DNA from: Nocardioides sp. Soil797
Lineage (GTDB): Bacteria > Actinomycetota > Actinomycetes > Propionibacteriales > Nocardioidaceae
DNA length: 64,000 bases
NCBI GenBank assembly: GCA_001429555.1
Contig: LMSR01000011.1
Location: 1,462-65,461, forward strand
Direction of reading: 5' to 3'
This document shows, piece by piece, positions 7,443 through 15,690 of the stretch. The notes below the pieces were generated by a model. That model saw nothing but the letters and a program-made list of their open reading frames with translations, was not told where the DNA came from and ran no database searches. Both the position numbers and the translations under genes were made by a program. Each line of letters starts with the position of its first letter. Position 1 is the stretch's first letter.

Positions 7443-7694
7443 TCAGGCAGGTGGCCCCGGTGGATTCCCGGTCACCTCTGCGAGGACTACGGGCAGGCAG
7501 CCGCAATCCTCGTGCTCCTCGTGGTGGAACCCTCGACAGCGGTCATCCGGACAGCCACAACGGTCGCCGCCCCACCGTCCGTCGGGGTACCAGGAGCGGA
7601 CGAACTCCGCGATGGTGACGCCGCGTTCGAGGATCTCTTGGCGCGCTGTGCGGCTCAAACGGTCGTAGGTCACTCGACTTGCGCGTTCGTTCAT
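7443..7694 (-). CDS. Small cysteine-containing hypothetical protein, end of transfer operon
   Basis: The protein has 83 residues. Its middle reads DRCGCPDDRCRGF, HHEEHEDCGCLP; the four to five cysteines and several histidines suggest a small metal-binding fold. The ATG at 7,694 overlaps the stop of the upstream DUF2637-like gene (ATGA), so it is translationally coupled and belongs to the same operon. No family was recognised. It ends directly at the hairpin at 7,405-7,441. Confidence 0.55.
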   Translation of the reverse strand: MNERASRVTYDRLSRTARQEILERGVTIAEFVRSWYPDGRWGGDRCGCPDDRCRGFHHEEHEDCGCLPVVLAEVTGNPPGPPA

Positions 7695-8479
7695 GCCGTG
7701 TGCTCCGCACGCTGACGGGCCTTAGCCTTGGCGAGAAGGCGGCGACCGGTCACCTCGGACCTATCGAACTCGGCGCCGACGACCGCGCCCGTGATCTCCG
7801 GATTGGCCGCCAGCATGCGGTCGACCACCACATCACGTTCACGACCGCTCGGCGGATCATCTGACTGTTCGGGGGCGGAGCCAGAGCGCCCCGGATGATC
7901 GGTCATGCGATCGGACCGGTCAGCGCGGTCACCCTGATCGTGGACAGCGTGCAGAGCGACCGCGCGGTGACTGTCCGGCGCGATCGTTGAGCGATCATCC
8001 TCCGCGATCGCCGACCGATCATGATCGGTCGGCGCGGGGGTGACTGCTGCCTCCGAGGCCTCCTGATCATCCCCCGCTTGATCGTTCACCGTCGGTGAAC
8101 GATCACTGGTCCATGGGTAGACGTGAACGATGATCATGAGTCCGATCGGAGCGGATGCAGCCATCGCGTAGGCGATCGGTGCACTGCCGTTCACGGCGGT
8201 CACGTTGATCCACACGGCCAGAGCGCCGAACGCTGCCGCTGCGGTGAGCGGTAGCCACGACGATTGGCCGATCGCGCGACGGTAGACGTGGGCGGCGACG
8301 CACGCGCACGCCAGCCCTTCGATGCCGACGGGGGTCAGCCAGGCGAGGGTGTCCTCTCGGACGCCTTCGACCACCGCGACCTGGCGCGTCGCGACGGCTG
8401 ACTCGATCGCCACCACCAGTCCACCGATGATCAGGCCGAGTCGGACAATCCGAAGTGCACGCTGCTCGACGCCCGTCAT
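7691..8479 (-). CDS. DUF2637/SpdB-like membrane protein
   Basis: The 262-residue protein has four hydrophobic segments near residues 10-30, 45-65, 75-95 and 102-122, followed by a long acidic, His/Asp-rich linker and a C-terminal helical segment (VDRMLAANPEITGAVVGAEF then VTGRRLLAKAKARQ) that resembles a small helix-turn-helix. This is the layout of DUF2637 proteins, many annotated as SpdB-like spread proteins of actinobacterial conjugative plasmids. Start and stop overlap the neighbours by 4 bases on both sides (ATGA). The linker is encoded by an unusual GATC-rich stretch containing two large inverted repeats. Function in intramycelial spread or transfer is inferred from family and operon. 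Confidence 0.6.
   Translation of the reverse strand: MTGVEQRALRIVRLGLIIGGLVVAIESAVATRQVAVVEGVREDTLAWLTPVGIEGLACACVAAHVYRRAIGQSSWLPLTAAAAFGALAVWINVTAVNGSAPIAYAMAASAPIGLMIIVHVYPWTSDRSPTVNDQAGDDQEASEAAVTPAPTDHDRSAIAEDDRSTIAPDSHRAVALHAVHDQGDRADRSDRMTDHPGRSGSAPEQSDDPPSGRERDVVVDRMLAANPEITGAVVGAEFDRSEVTGRRLLAKAKARQRAEHTA
8009..8034. repeat. Perfect 26-base palindrome in the DUF2637-like gene
   Basis: The two 13-base halves are CGCCGACCGATCA and TGATCGGTCGGCG with no spacer. It lies in a segment (about 7,890-8,110) with many GATC and CGATCG occurrences encoding the linker of the membrane protein. A perfect palindrome of this length is far beyond chance and suggests a protein-binding or hairpin site inside the coding sequence, for example a cis-acting transfer or partition site. 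Confidence 0.7.
8079..8105. repeat. Inverted repeat TGATCGTTCACC-GTC-GGTGAACGATCA, copy 2 of 3
   Basis: Twelve-base perfect arms surround 3 bases. The core GTTCACC-N3-GGTGAAC is the same as at 4,253-4,271 and nearly the same as at 12,994-13,012. This copy is inside the DUF2637-like coding sequence, 45 bases from the 26-base palindrome. Confidence 0.65.
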
Positions 8480-11436
8480 GCCTGGTCTGCCCTCTTCTGG
8501 TTCTGCTTCTGCTCTCTGGCCTGTCGGGCCTCCTCCTTGGCGGCCTTCTTCGCCTCAGCGGCCTCGTGCATTGCCTTCGCGGCCGCGGCCTCATTTGCCT
8601 CGTACCAAGCGTCGACTTCGGCTTGGGAGCGTTCCATCATCGCCGTGTGGCCGAGTCCGGTGGTCTCGGCCCACTTGTCTCGGGCAACTCGGGTGATCGC
8701 CTTCGCGCCCTTGTAACCGACATAGGCACCCGCTGCGGCCGTACCGACTCCTGGCACTGCGGCGAGGGCGGCGATCTTGGCGCCCACCACGGCGCCCGAG
8801 CGGAGCCGGGACCCGTCTGTGCGGACTTCGCGTACCCGGTCCATGGCGACCTTGCGGTGCTGCTTGTCCAGGGCCCGCAACTCGCGCCTGGCGGCCTTCC
8901 GGTCGGCCATGGGGGCTCCCGGGTCAGATGCACGGCGCTGTAGCTCGGACCGAGCCGCCGCCGTCTCCTTCCGGGTCGGGTTGGCCCCGAGGGACTCCGG
9001 CGGAGCACCACTCGGTTTGGCGGCGTCCGCGGCCCCTGCGGTGGTCCTGGGCGGAGGTGGCGCCATCTGCCCGTGGACACCGCTGCCCAGGCTTCCACCG
9101 CCGTTCCGGTTGAGCCGCCCTGTCCCCATGCGGGAACCCAGCGCGCTGGAGGCGGTGCGCTTCACCATCCCGGCCCCGCGGTTGGTCATCGAGTCGAGGC
9201 CACCCATCGCGGCGTTGGCGCCGCCCTTGGCCATGGTGTTGGCGTACGCCAGTCCAGCGGTCAGCTTGAACGGTGAGGGCAGGTGCAGGATGTCCTTGAA
9301 TACCTTGTGGAGCACGATGGCTGCCAGGAGTGGCGACATTCCGGACCACAGGATGGAGAGCCATCCCCCGAACGCTTCGCCGAGGGTGGACAAGATCGCG
9401 GACAGGAGTCCGATCACCGCCAACAGGGCGATCGCCCCCCACGCGAACAGGGACAGTCCCAGGTAGGCCTTGGCGAACTTCGTCACCGACTCCATGTCGC
9501 GGCTCGACGCCAGTGCCATCACCAGCACGAAGAAGCAGGCGACGATGAAGACCCCGGCCATCACCTTGGCGAGGAGTACGGCTCCGGCGAGCAGGCCGAA
9601 CACGGCGACCATGCCAACGGCGGACAGCATGTAGATGAGGACACCGACGGTGCCGTTCAGGTTCTTGTTGCCGTGCAGCGTTAACAGGAAATCTTGGGCC
9701 TTGTCACTCTCGCTGTCAGCGTGGGCCCTGTCGCCGCTGGACTCGGCGCTGGAGGTGGCGAAGGCCTGGATGGGTGCGGCTTCGTTGCCCCAGTTGAAGT
9801 CCTGAGGACCGTACTTCGTCGCCTTCCACTTGGCGACGAAGGCGTCCATTTTCGACGCGGGGTTCATGAAAGATCCGCCGTCGTCGTCGGACCCACCACC
9901 GTTGTCGAGCCTGCCGCTGGTCCAGCTGAAGAGGTTGTTGCACGCTGCGGCCTGCTCGCCAGCGTTCAGGTTCGGGTCGTACTCCTTCTCCTTGTCGTCG
10001 TCATCGCCACCACCGATGAGCCCGCGGACGGACTCGTAAACGGACTTGGTGAGGTTTGCGACCTGCGAGGCTGCTCCCAGCGTGACCGTGTCCAGTGCCC
10101 CAACGGCTGCTTCGCCGGCGTCTGCCACGCCGCCTTCGACTGCTTGGGCGATGTCACCGGCGAGGCTGGAATCGTCGAGGCCACCCCGGATCATGAGAGT
10201 GCCGTCGGTTCGCCACCGGGGGTCCACGTCACTCGTGGATTCATAGTCGTACCGGCGCAGATTCTCGACCTGGGCGCTGAAATTGTGGCCCTCTGGGCGA
10301 CAGGCCGCCCACGCAACGATTGCAACGTCGCGCGCCTTGTCGCTCTGGGGCTTGAACGCCTGCCCTTCGACCAGTTGGCTCTCACCAACCACCTGCTGGG
10401 CCCAGGCCTCGTAGTCCGGGCTGATCTGCTCCATGACACCGTAGATGTCGTCTCGGGAGGGGCGGGCGGTCATGTCGAGGTGGTGGCAGTAGACCCGTTC
10501 CGCGAGGTCGTTGTCTGCCCCGTACTGGGCGATCTTCCACGTAGCGAGCCCGGAGTTCTCCCAGATGCCGGACATCACCATCGGCACCATGGCGTTCGCA
10601 GACTCGGCCTTGGTGGCCCCGAACTGCTGCTGGTATTTGGCCCGCATCGCAGCCATGTGCACGGAGCAGTCGAAGATGTTCTCGCCTTGGGCGCTGGGGT
10701 CGGTGTCGGCGCCGGTGATCGGGGAGGCCTGCTCGTACATGGCGCTCACCGGGGCACTGGCCACGGTGGTCACCGCCGTGTCGATAGTGACAGCGAACCA
10801 CCCTGGCGACAGGGTGCCAGGCCTGTACACGCCGTTCGTCTCAGTCGACTGCGATGCTCCGGCCACCATGGCGATGAACAAGCCGACGATGACGGCCTTG
10901 GACAGCAGTGACCGGAATCCTTTGACCCCTTTCCCCTTGGCGACAGCTATGAATGCCGCGAGGACCGCGAGCGACACCAGCAGGGTGAGGAGTGGCGAGT
11001 CGAGGAGGATCCGACCGATCCCAGCCGCCGCGTGATCCAACTCGTAGCCCGCCTTGTCGAGCAGGCAGAACGAGAGTGCGCCGGAGACCATGTTCTCGCT
11101 GAGCGAGTAGAGGAAGTTCCCGGCCGCCATCCCGTTTTCCATGATGGCCTCACGCTGCACCTTGTCCACGATGTCGTTCCACGACAGGCGTGAGTGGAAC
11201 TCGGTGGTGGCGCCCGACCAACGGGTCATGGGGAGGAAGTCGCTCTCTTCGGCGCCTCTGGGACCGGCGTTACAGGTCTCGACGCCGCCTGATCCGATGT
11301 TTCCGTTGCCATCGGTGGGGATCGCAGACGCCGGGGTGGTTGTGCCGATCAGCAGGGTCGCCACCAGCAGCGCGCACGTGATGACGGCACGCACGATCTT
11401 CGACCAACGCAGGGGCCTGCCCGTGTGGTCACTCAT
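8476..11436 (-). CDS. Large polytopic conjugal transfer protein, TrbL/VirB6-like
   Basis: The 986-residue protein starts MSDHTGRPLRWSKIVRAVIT and has a signal peptide ending near TTPASA. Two membrane segments follow (about residues 150-200), then a long extracellular domain, a cluster of about five membrane segments near residues 600-760 (for example VGMVAVFGLLAGAVLLAKVM), and a cytoplasmic tail rich in Ala/Lys/Glu coiled coil at the end (KAAKEEARQAREQKQ). This matches the multi-spanning channel component of actinobacterial conjugation systems. Start choice: ATG at 11,436 overlaps the lipoprotein stop by 8 bases; the longer frame to 11,670 is antisense-like sequence within that gene. Its stop overlaps the next start (ATGA). 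The exact family assignment is by architecture only. Confidence 0.65.
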   Translation of the reverse strand: MSDHTGRPLRWSKIVRAVITCALLVATLLIGTTTPASAIPTDGNGNIGSGGVETCNAGPRGAEESDFLPMTRWSGATTEFHSRLSWNDIVDKVQREAIMENGMAAGNFLYSLSENMVSGALSFCLLDKAGYELDHAAAGIGRILLDSPLLTLLVSLAVLAAFIAVAKGKGVKGFRSLLSKAVIVGLFIAMVAGASQSTETNGVYRPGTLSPGWFAVTIDTAVTTVASAPVSAMYEQASPITGADTDPSAQGENIFDCSVHMAAMRAKYQQQFGATKAESANAMVPMVMSGIWENSGLATWKIAQYGADNDLAERVYCHHLDMTARPSRDDIYGVMEQISPDYEAWAQQVVGESQLVEGQAFKPQSDKARDVAIVAWAACRPEGHNFSAQVENLRRYDYESTSDVDPRWRTDGTLMIRGGLDDSSLAGDIAQAVEGGVADAGEAAVGALDTVTLGAASQVANLTKSVYESVRGLIGGGDDDDKEKEYDPNLNAGEQAAACNNLFSWTSGRLDNGGGSDDDGGSFMNPASKMDAFVAKWKATKYGPQDFNWGNEAAPIQAFATSSAESSGDRAHADSESDKAQDFLLTLHGNKNLNGTVGVLIYMLSAVGMVAVFGLLAGAVLLAKVMAGVFIVACFFVLVMALASSRDMESVTKFAKAYLGLSLFAWGAIALLAVIGLLSAILSTLGEAFGGWLSILWSGMSPLLAAIVLHKVFKDILHLPSPFKLTAGLAYANTMAKGGANAAMGGLDSMTNRGAGMVKRTASSALGSRMGTGRLNRNGGGSLGSGVHGQMAPPPPRTTAGAADAAKPSGAPPESLGANPTRKETAAARSELQRRASDPGAPMADRKAARRELRALDKQHRKVAMDRVREVRTDGSRLRSGAVVGAKIAALAAVPGVGTAAAGAYVGYKGAKAITRVARDKWAETTGLGHTAMMERSQAEVDAWYEANEAAAAKAMHEAAEAKKAAKEEARQAREQKQNQKRADQA

Positions 11437-12211
11437 CTCGGTACAACCTGCACTCGGTGGCCGTGGGTCGGATCTTGTCCGGGTCCGACACGTCCTGCTG
11501 CTCCTGGTTGCCTGCATCGATGACGACATCGACGGTGAAGGAGCCGGTGCCTTGGACAGGACCCAAGCTGCTGCCGGTCCTGAGTCCATCGCTGTCGTAG
11601 CAGAACACCGTCCCGGTAACCGGTCCGTCGCTTTCGAAGGTCGCGGTCCAAGGGGCGTAGTAGGAGTCACTGGCGAGGTCCGGGTTGGGTGCCACGGCCG
11701 TGGTGACCAGCGGCTCGTGTGCCCACGGATGAGCCCACGCCAGGTTCTTCACGCCGTAGGACTCGAAGTCCGCGATCAGCGGATGGAACACGCCCGGGTC
11801 GAGGCCCATGTCTGGGGTGATGGGCACGCTGAGCGCGATCGGCAGGGTCTGTCCCGGCTCGACGACGAAGGTCTGTCTCCAAACGTGCAGGGTGCGCTCC
11901 GTGTCGCCGTCATCGTCGGGCTGGTCGAGTTGCACTGTGGCTCGGAGTTGGAGGTCCCAGGCGACTCTGAGCACATCGGACTGGGACACCAACGTGGCGG
12001 TGACCCACAGCCGATCCCCGGCCCTCAGAGCACTGGCCCCCTCCAGGTTCGGGTAGACGCCCTCATCCGGTACAGGGCCCGTAGGCAGACCCTCAGCCGA
12101 CGATGTCGAGGCGGGGTGGGTTCGGCGGTCTGAGTCGCCGCCATCATTGCCGCACCCCGTCATCCCCAGGATGCAGGCGAGTCCGATGGCGGCCATCCGG
12201 ACAGCCCTCAT
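11429..12211 (-). CDS. Putative transfer-operon lipoprotein
   Basis: The 260-residue protein begins MRAVRMAAIGLACILGMTGC with a lipobox ending at Cys20, followed by an acidic Ser/Thr-rich linker and a beta-rich domain (for example TLHVWRQTFVVEPGQTLPIA). It should be a lipid-anchored surface protein. ATG at 12,211 overlaps the upstream stop (ATGA), and its own stop overlaps the TrbL-like start. Position just before the channel protein suggests an accessory envelope component of transfer. No family was recognised. Confidence 0.65.
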   Translation of the reverse strand: MRAVRMAAIGLACILGMTGCGNDGGDSDRRTHPASTSSAEGLPTGPVPDEGVYPNLEGASALRAGDRLWVTATLVSQSDVLRVAWDLQLRATVQLDQPDDDGDTERTLHVWRQTFVVEPGQTLPIALSVPITPDMGLDPGVFHPLIADFESYGVKNLAWAHPWAHEPLVTTAVAPNPDLASDSYYAPWTATFESDGPVTGTVFCYDSDGLRTGSSLGPVQGTGSFTVDVVIDAGNQEQQDVSDPDKIRPTATECRLYRDE

Positions 12212-12588
12212 GCGTCTGCCCCCGACGTCGTGCCGTTGAGCGCCGCATCCAGGGCCCGGGTCAGGACCTCCCGCTCCTCCCACGTGGGCTCGCGACCGAG
12301 ACCCAACTCGGAGACGGTCGCGAGCGCGAGAATCTCCTTGCGGACACGGGCCACATGAATGCGATATCGATGGCTGGCGGCAATGCGGCGGTGCTCGGCT
12401 GCTGCGACCGGGTTGTCGGGTTGCGCTAGGACTGCGAGCTGCTCCTGGCGGTCCCTGCTGCCTTGGAGCTTGAACAGTGTGCCGTGGCGGTCGTTGTACC
12501 GAACATGTAGGTCATCAAGTGCCTCTGTGAGGTCGGCCCGACGCTGGGCGTGAACGATTGGGTCATCGAACGCGGTGGCGGTAGCCAT
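12208..12588 (-). CDS. Hypothetical helical protein, first gene of the transfer operon
   Basis: The 126-residue protein starts MATATAFDDPIVHAQRRADL. GGAGG lies 6 nt before the ATG at 12,588, making it preferable to the in-frame ATG at 12,633. It is predicted to be mostly helical and charged (HRRIAASHRYRIHVARVRKE), with no membrane segment. It is first in a chain of five overlapping genes down to 7,443, so its promoter lies in the 12,589-13,018 gap. No family was recognised. Confidence 0.6.
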   Translation of the reverse strand: MATATAFDDPIVHAQRRADLTEALDDLHVRYNDRHGTLFKLQGSRDRQEQLAVLAQPDNPVAAAEHRRIAASHRYRIHVARVRKEILALATVSELGLGREPTWEEREVLTRALDAALNGTTSGADA

Positions 12589-13018
12589 AGGAGCCTCCGT
12601 GGAGTCGGACAGCGCAGGGCTGTCGGTCTCCACCTGGGCTCCGGACGTTCACTCCGGTGCGGGCTTAATCCCAGTCCTCCCGGTGCCGCTGCTCCGGGTC
12701 GGTCGACCCTGGTTCGGGTCGAAGGGGGGAACCTGTGGGGGACCTGATCTTCGTCGGCCAGGTGGGTCGACTACCAGTCAGCCGCGCTGCACCTCGCGGT
12801 CAGTGCCTAACTGCTGCACCTCGTCAACTACGCCCATCTGTGAGCGTCTCGGTCTGCCCCTCGGTGCCGAGGGTGCCCTTGGGTCCGGATGAGGCCGGTG
12901 CCAACTTCTTCGGGGATCAGGCTACCCCGCCCCCCAGCCCCCGCGCGCCCCCCGGCGTGTCGGCTCACTGTCCGGTGAATTGCAGCAACGGATCGTTCAC
13001 CGGGAGTGAACGCACCGG
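12589..13018. other. 430-base intergenic region, promoter of the transfer operon
   Basis: No gene is supported here. The region holds the ribosome-binding site of the first transfer gene, a Val/Pro/Arg low-complexity sequence, GGTCGACC near 12,698, a half-site GTTCAC at 12,647 and, at its right end, the third copy of the element's inverted repeat. Transcription from the replication operon (ending at 13,019) enters it from the right, so it either contains a terminator not evident by eye or allows read-through. Confidence 0.4.
12994..13012. repeat. Inverted repeat CGTTCAC-CGGGA-GTGAACG, copy 3 of 3
   Basis: Seven-base perfect arms flank 5 bases. Aligned to copies 1 and 2 it is GTTCACC-N3-AGTGAAC with one mismatch; the preceding GAT also matches copy 2 (GATCGTTCAC). 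It lies 7 bases beyond the end of the helicase-loader gene, upstream of the transfer operon. Confidence 0.5.
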
Positions 13019-13789
13019 TCATCTCCTGCGGTCATGGCCGATCCTGGTGTCCACACTGCCGGACGACCACACGATCTCGCCGACCCGTTCCCAGAGTCGA
13101 GAGAACGCCGCCGGGCCAACCCATGCTTCCAGCCGGTCTAGGTCACTCAAGTTGGTGGTGACCAGCAGCAGGATGTCATTGAGTTCGACCCGTTCCAAAA
13201 GGTCGAGCATGAGCGCCTGCTGATCCTCTTGGGACGGGTACCTACCGTAGCCGAGGTCGTCGAGCAAAAGAATCTTCTTGCCGGACAGAGCCGACGCCAT
13301 CTGCTTTCGGGTACGTGCGTCTGCGCCGTACCTGCTCACCCTAGCCATGGGCGGCAGCCAGTCGTCCTCGCGGGCCACCAGAATCTCGTTGGGCATCAAG
13401 CGGCCGGAGGAGACCAAGGCTGTGAGCAATGCGTAGCAAGCGCCCGTCTTGCGGATGCCGGTAGGGCCCGTCAGGAGAAAGCCTGAGGAACCCCTGGTCA
13501 TGGTCCCGCGAGATCGTTGGGCCACCGAGGTGAAAGCCATCCTCAGCAACTCATCCGGAACGCCGTCGAGGGTCGCGTCACGGAACCGCTGCGGCACCCT
13601 CCGACGCCAAAGGTCTAGGGCAGTGACTGGCTTCGCCCCCTCCGATGGTTCGGCGACATGCTCGTTGCACACGATCCGCTTCGCTCGCTCCGGGACAGCG
13701 AAGAATGCCCATGTCGAGACCGGCGTGCCGCAGACGCGGCAGGGAACATCGACCCGCGAGGATCCCGTGCCGTCCAGTGGCTTGGTCAT
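13019..13789 (-). CDS. DnaC/IstB-like AAA+ helicase-loader ATPase
   Basis: The 256-residue protein has an N-terminal CRVCGTPV motif with a further Cys (zinc-binding likely), Walker A GPTGIRKT near residues 108-115, Walker B KILLLDDLGYG near residues 170-180, and a sensor-like LLVTTNLSD. These fit the DnaC/IstB/DnaI group that loads replicative helicase. Its ATG overlaps the stop of the upstream initiator gene (ATGA), reproducing the initiator plus loader pair of phage and plasmid replicons. The Walker A has Ile-Arg where Ser/Val-Gly is more usual, but the Lys-Thr is intact. Confidence 0.75.
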   Translation of the reverse strand: MTKPLDGTGSSRVDVPCRVCGTPVSTWAFFAVPERAKRIVCNEHVAEPSEGAKPVTALDLWRRRVPQRFRDATLDGVPDELLRMAFTSVAQRSRGTMTRGSSGFLLTGPTGIRKTGACYALLTALVSSGRLMPNEILVAREDDWLPPMARVSRYGADARTRKQMASALSGKKILLLDDLGYGRYPSQEDQQALMLDLLERVELNDILLLVTTNLSDLDRLEAWVGPAAFSRLWERVGEIVWSSGSVDTRIGHDRRR

Positions 13790-14757
13790 GAAGACTCCTC
13801 ACCGCTGGCGTTTTCAAAGTCCGCGAGCAGCGCCAGCTTTCGTTGCCGGTCTTCTTCGGTCTGCACCACCGCCGTGCGTGCACCTTCGACCGCGGCGGCA
13901 ATGCCCTCGACGGCAGCAAGACGTCTGGGTTTGGCGATCGCCCGCGTGAACGGCTTCCGGGGGTGGGCCTTGTCTCTCAGGAAGCTGAACAGCACGGCTT
14001 GAACGCTGTCTGCGCCTCCATCCCGAATCTCGTCGCGCTTCGCGACGAAGTTGGCAACCATCCAATTCCCTCGTGGCTCGATGAGCCTCTCAACCACCTC
14101 CACCACCAGTGTTGTGGGCGCCGAAGGTGCGTCGTCGCCAAGCGCGTCGATGACATCCGCGGCCGTCACCGTGTCACGCGCTGGTGGTGGTGAGGGTGCA
14201 CATGCAGATGAGGGTGTGGTTGTGGTTGGTGATTTCAACCCGGAATGCCCTTCGGAAGGGCTTCGGGAACCCTTCCGAAGGGCTTCCGAAGTGCTTCGGG
14301 AACCCTTCCGGAGGGCTCGGATCGCTTCTTCCAAGCTTCGGACCGCGTGCTCCGAGACTGGACCGGCATAGCCCTCTAAGAAGTCGGCCACGGCGTCCCG
14401 GACGAGTGTCGACTCGATGAGCAGCGCAGCATTGATGACAGGCGTCACCCACTTCGGCGAGTTGAAGAGGTTGGGCTCCCAACCGAGAGCGGCCCGGTGA
14501 AAGATCTCTGAGGTGCTGTCATCCCAAACGATGCAGCCCGCAGTTCGCAGTTCGTCGCGGGCGCCGTCGAGATCGGCAGCCGACCACTCGGGTCCAAGGT
14601 CGCGCAATCTGTGCGGTGACCAAATGATGACCTTGACCGGGTTGAGAGAGGGCTCGGACGCGAGAGCGACGAGCAATCGGAATGCGGCGTCGCTGAGTGC
14701 CTTGATGTTCGGCTCTCGATAGAACTGGGCGCCCAATGCCTGATAGGTCGAGGCCAT
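13786..14757 (-). CDS. Replication initiator-like winged-helix protein (primosome/replisome-organizer type)
   Basis: The 323-residue protein starts MASTYQALGAQFYREPNIKA. Its N-terminal ~120 residues look like a winged helix (LSDAAFRLLVALASEP to ELRTAGCIVWDD), followed by a second helical part, an 11-residue direct repeat (ALRKGSRS-T/P-SE) around residues 150-175, a Pro/Thr-rich linker, and a basic C-terminal domain (FLRDKAHPRKPFTRAIAKPR). This recalls lambda O-like proteins whose gene contains the origin. ATG at 14,757 shares one base with the upstream stop; GAAGGGGG lies 9 nt before it. It is coupled to the DnaC-like loader by ATGA. A role in replicating the excised element is inferred. Confidence 0.6.
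   Translation of the reverse strand: MASTYQALGAQFYREPNIKALSDAAFRLLVALASEPSLNPVKVIIWSPHRLRDLGPEWSAADLDGARDELRTAGCIVWDDSTSEIFHRAALGWEPNLFNSPKWVTPVINAALLIESTLVRDAVADFLEGYAGPVSEHAVRSLEEAIRALRKGSRSTSEALRKGSRSPSEGHSGLKSPTTTTPSSACAPSPPPARDTVTAADVIDALGDDAPSAPTTLVVEVVERLIEPRGNWMVANFVAKRDEIRDGGADSVQAVLFSFLRDKAHPRKPFTRAIAKPRRLAAVEGIAAAVEGARTAVVQTEEDRQRKLALLADFENASGEESS
14250..14313. repeat. Iteron-like direct and inverted repeats inside the initiator gene; candidate replication origin
   Basis: CTTCGGGAACCCTTCCG occurs at 14,261-14,277 and again at 14,294-14,310, a 33-base period. CTTCGGAAGGG precedes at 14,250. Within and between the copies are symmetric units such as CCCTTCCGAAGGG and CTTCCGAAG. The repeats encode a repeated 11-residue peptide, as origin iterons inside phage initiator genes do. 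Confidence 0.55.
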
Positions 14758-15056
14758 CAACGTCGCCCCCTTCCGGGCGTACCCGAGAGCGACATGCACG
14801 CGGTCGCGGGAGCGGCCGGGGTAACATTGGTCTTGGCATTGGCGGCTATGTGACCTGTCGCTTCGAGCAGTTGGCGCTGCTCTTCGGGGCCCGGTTCCCA
14901 CACGGGGGCCGGGCCTTCGCCGTCTCCGGGCGGCGCTCCGGCCCGTACTTCCGTGGCGAAGTAGGTGAAACGGTCTATCAGGCGTTCTCGTTGGAGGGTG
15001 TCCATTGGTGGCGAGGTGGCAGCCAGCCGTTCAATCTGCTCGTCGACGCTGATCAT
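14757..15056 (-). CDS. Hypothetical protein of the replication operon
   Basis: The 99-residue protein starts MISVDEQIERLAATSPPMDT. An N-terminal helical part is followed by a Gly/Pro-rich segment and helix EEQRQLLEATGHIAANAKT. ATG at 15,056 overlaps the stop of the upstream gene (ATGA), and its TGA shares a base with the initiator start. No family was recognised. Its position suggests an accessory replication or regulatory role, which is inference. Confidence 0.5.
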   Translation of the reverse strand: MISVDEQIERLAATSPPMDTLQRERLIDRFTYFATEVRAGAPPGDGEGPAPVWEPGPEEQRQLLEATGHIAANAKTNVTPAAPATACMSLSGTPGRGRR

Positions 15057-15403
15057 GACGCAGCCTCCGCATCCGCGAGCCAGGACGTCGCGACGCGGGC
15101 CTCGAACTCGGTGAGCCGTGCCTCCTCGAAGGCATCACGTGCTTGGTCAAGGACCTCCGCAACGAGCAAAACGATCAGTTCGTTGAGTCCGTCAGGCCGG
15201 GTTCCAGGACTGTGGTGACAGAGGTCGCTGAGGGCGTCGAGGGCGCGGGCGTGGCGCAATGCCATATCGAGGCGCTCACGCTCCTCTGCCGTTCTCGGCT
15301 TGGAGCCCCCAATGGAGGCGGATAGTGACCTTGTCGCGGGAGACGCAGGTACGCGCCGATTGGGCGTCCTTGGTGGTGCAGGGTCACGAGTAACCAATTG
15401 CAT
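15053..15403 (-). CDS. Hypothetical helical protein, first gene of the replication operon
   Basis: The 116-residue protein starts MQLVTRDPAPPRTPNRRVPA with a disordered basic N-terminus, then a helical domain (RLDMALRHARALDALSDLCH to LTEFEARVATSWLADAEAAS). AAAGG lies about 10 nt before the ATG. It is coupled by ATGA to the next gene. Upstream is the A/T-rich stretch at 15,435-15,472, probably the operon promoter. No family was recognised. Confidence 0.5.
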   Translation of the reverse strand: MQLVTRDPAPPRTPNRRVPASPATRSLSASIGGSKPRTAEERERLDMALRHARALDALSDLCHHSPGTRPDGLNELIVLLVAEVLDQARDAFEEARLTEFEARVATSWLADAEAAS

Positions 15404-15690
15404 GTCGGAACAACCTTTCTGAGCCGATGGCTCAGCTCTTTGATTTCTTGATATTCAGTTTGTGCATAAAGGGTGGTGATGGTTGCTCCGACAAGTCCGA
15501 TCGTGACACACATCGACCCGGCCATGTCAGCACCGGCGTGTCGCAGCGTGGTGCGAGTTTCCTCGTCCCCGGGCGGGTGGTGTTGCTCCGTCTTCCGGAC
15601 AGCCAACGGGGCACCAACGGAACCCGTGAGGGCGTGGCAAGGACCCCCAACGAGGTGATCCCTGTGGTGACCTCGGGTTGCGCGCGTGGG
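15404..15690. other. 287-base upstream region of the replication operon with an A/T-rich island
   Basis: TGAGCC-GAT-GGCTCA (15,420-15,434) is a perfect 6-base-arm inverted repeat, next to the most A/T-rich stretch of this part of the element (15,437-15,472). Together they look like a promoter and operator for the leftward operon. An open frame on the minus strand from TTG at 15,606 (with the stretch MAGSMCVTIGLVGATITTLY) crosses this region and runs into the downstream gene in another frame. It could encode a small membrane peptide but lacks support for a stop near the right place. Confidence 0.4.

Noticed and set aside
15175..15606. Minus-strand open frame with a hydrophobic, protein-like first part (MAGSMCVTIGLVGATITTLY)
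   Set aside because: It starts at TTG without a clear binding site and reads far into the next gene in another frame with poor composition. A short real peptide cannot be excluded and is mentioned under the 15,404-15,690 region.
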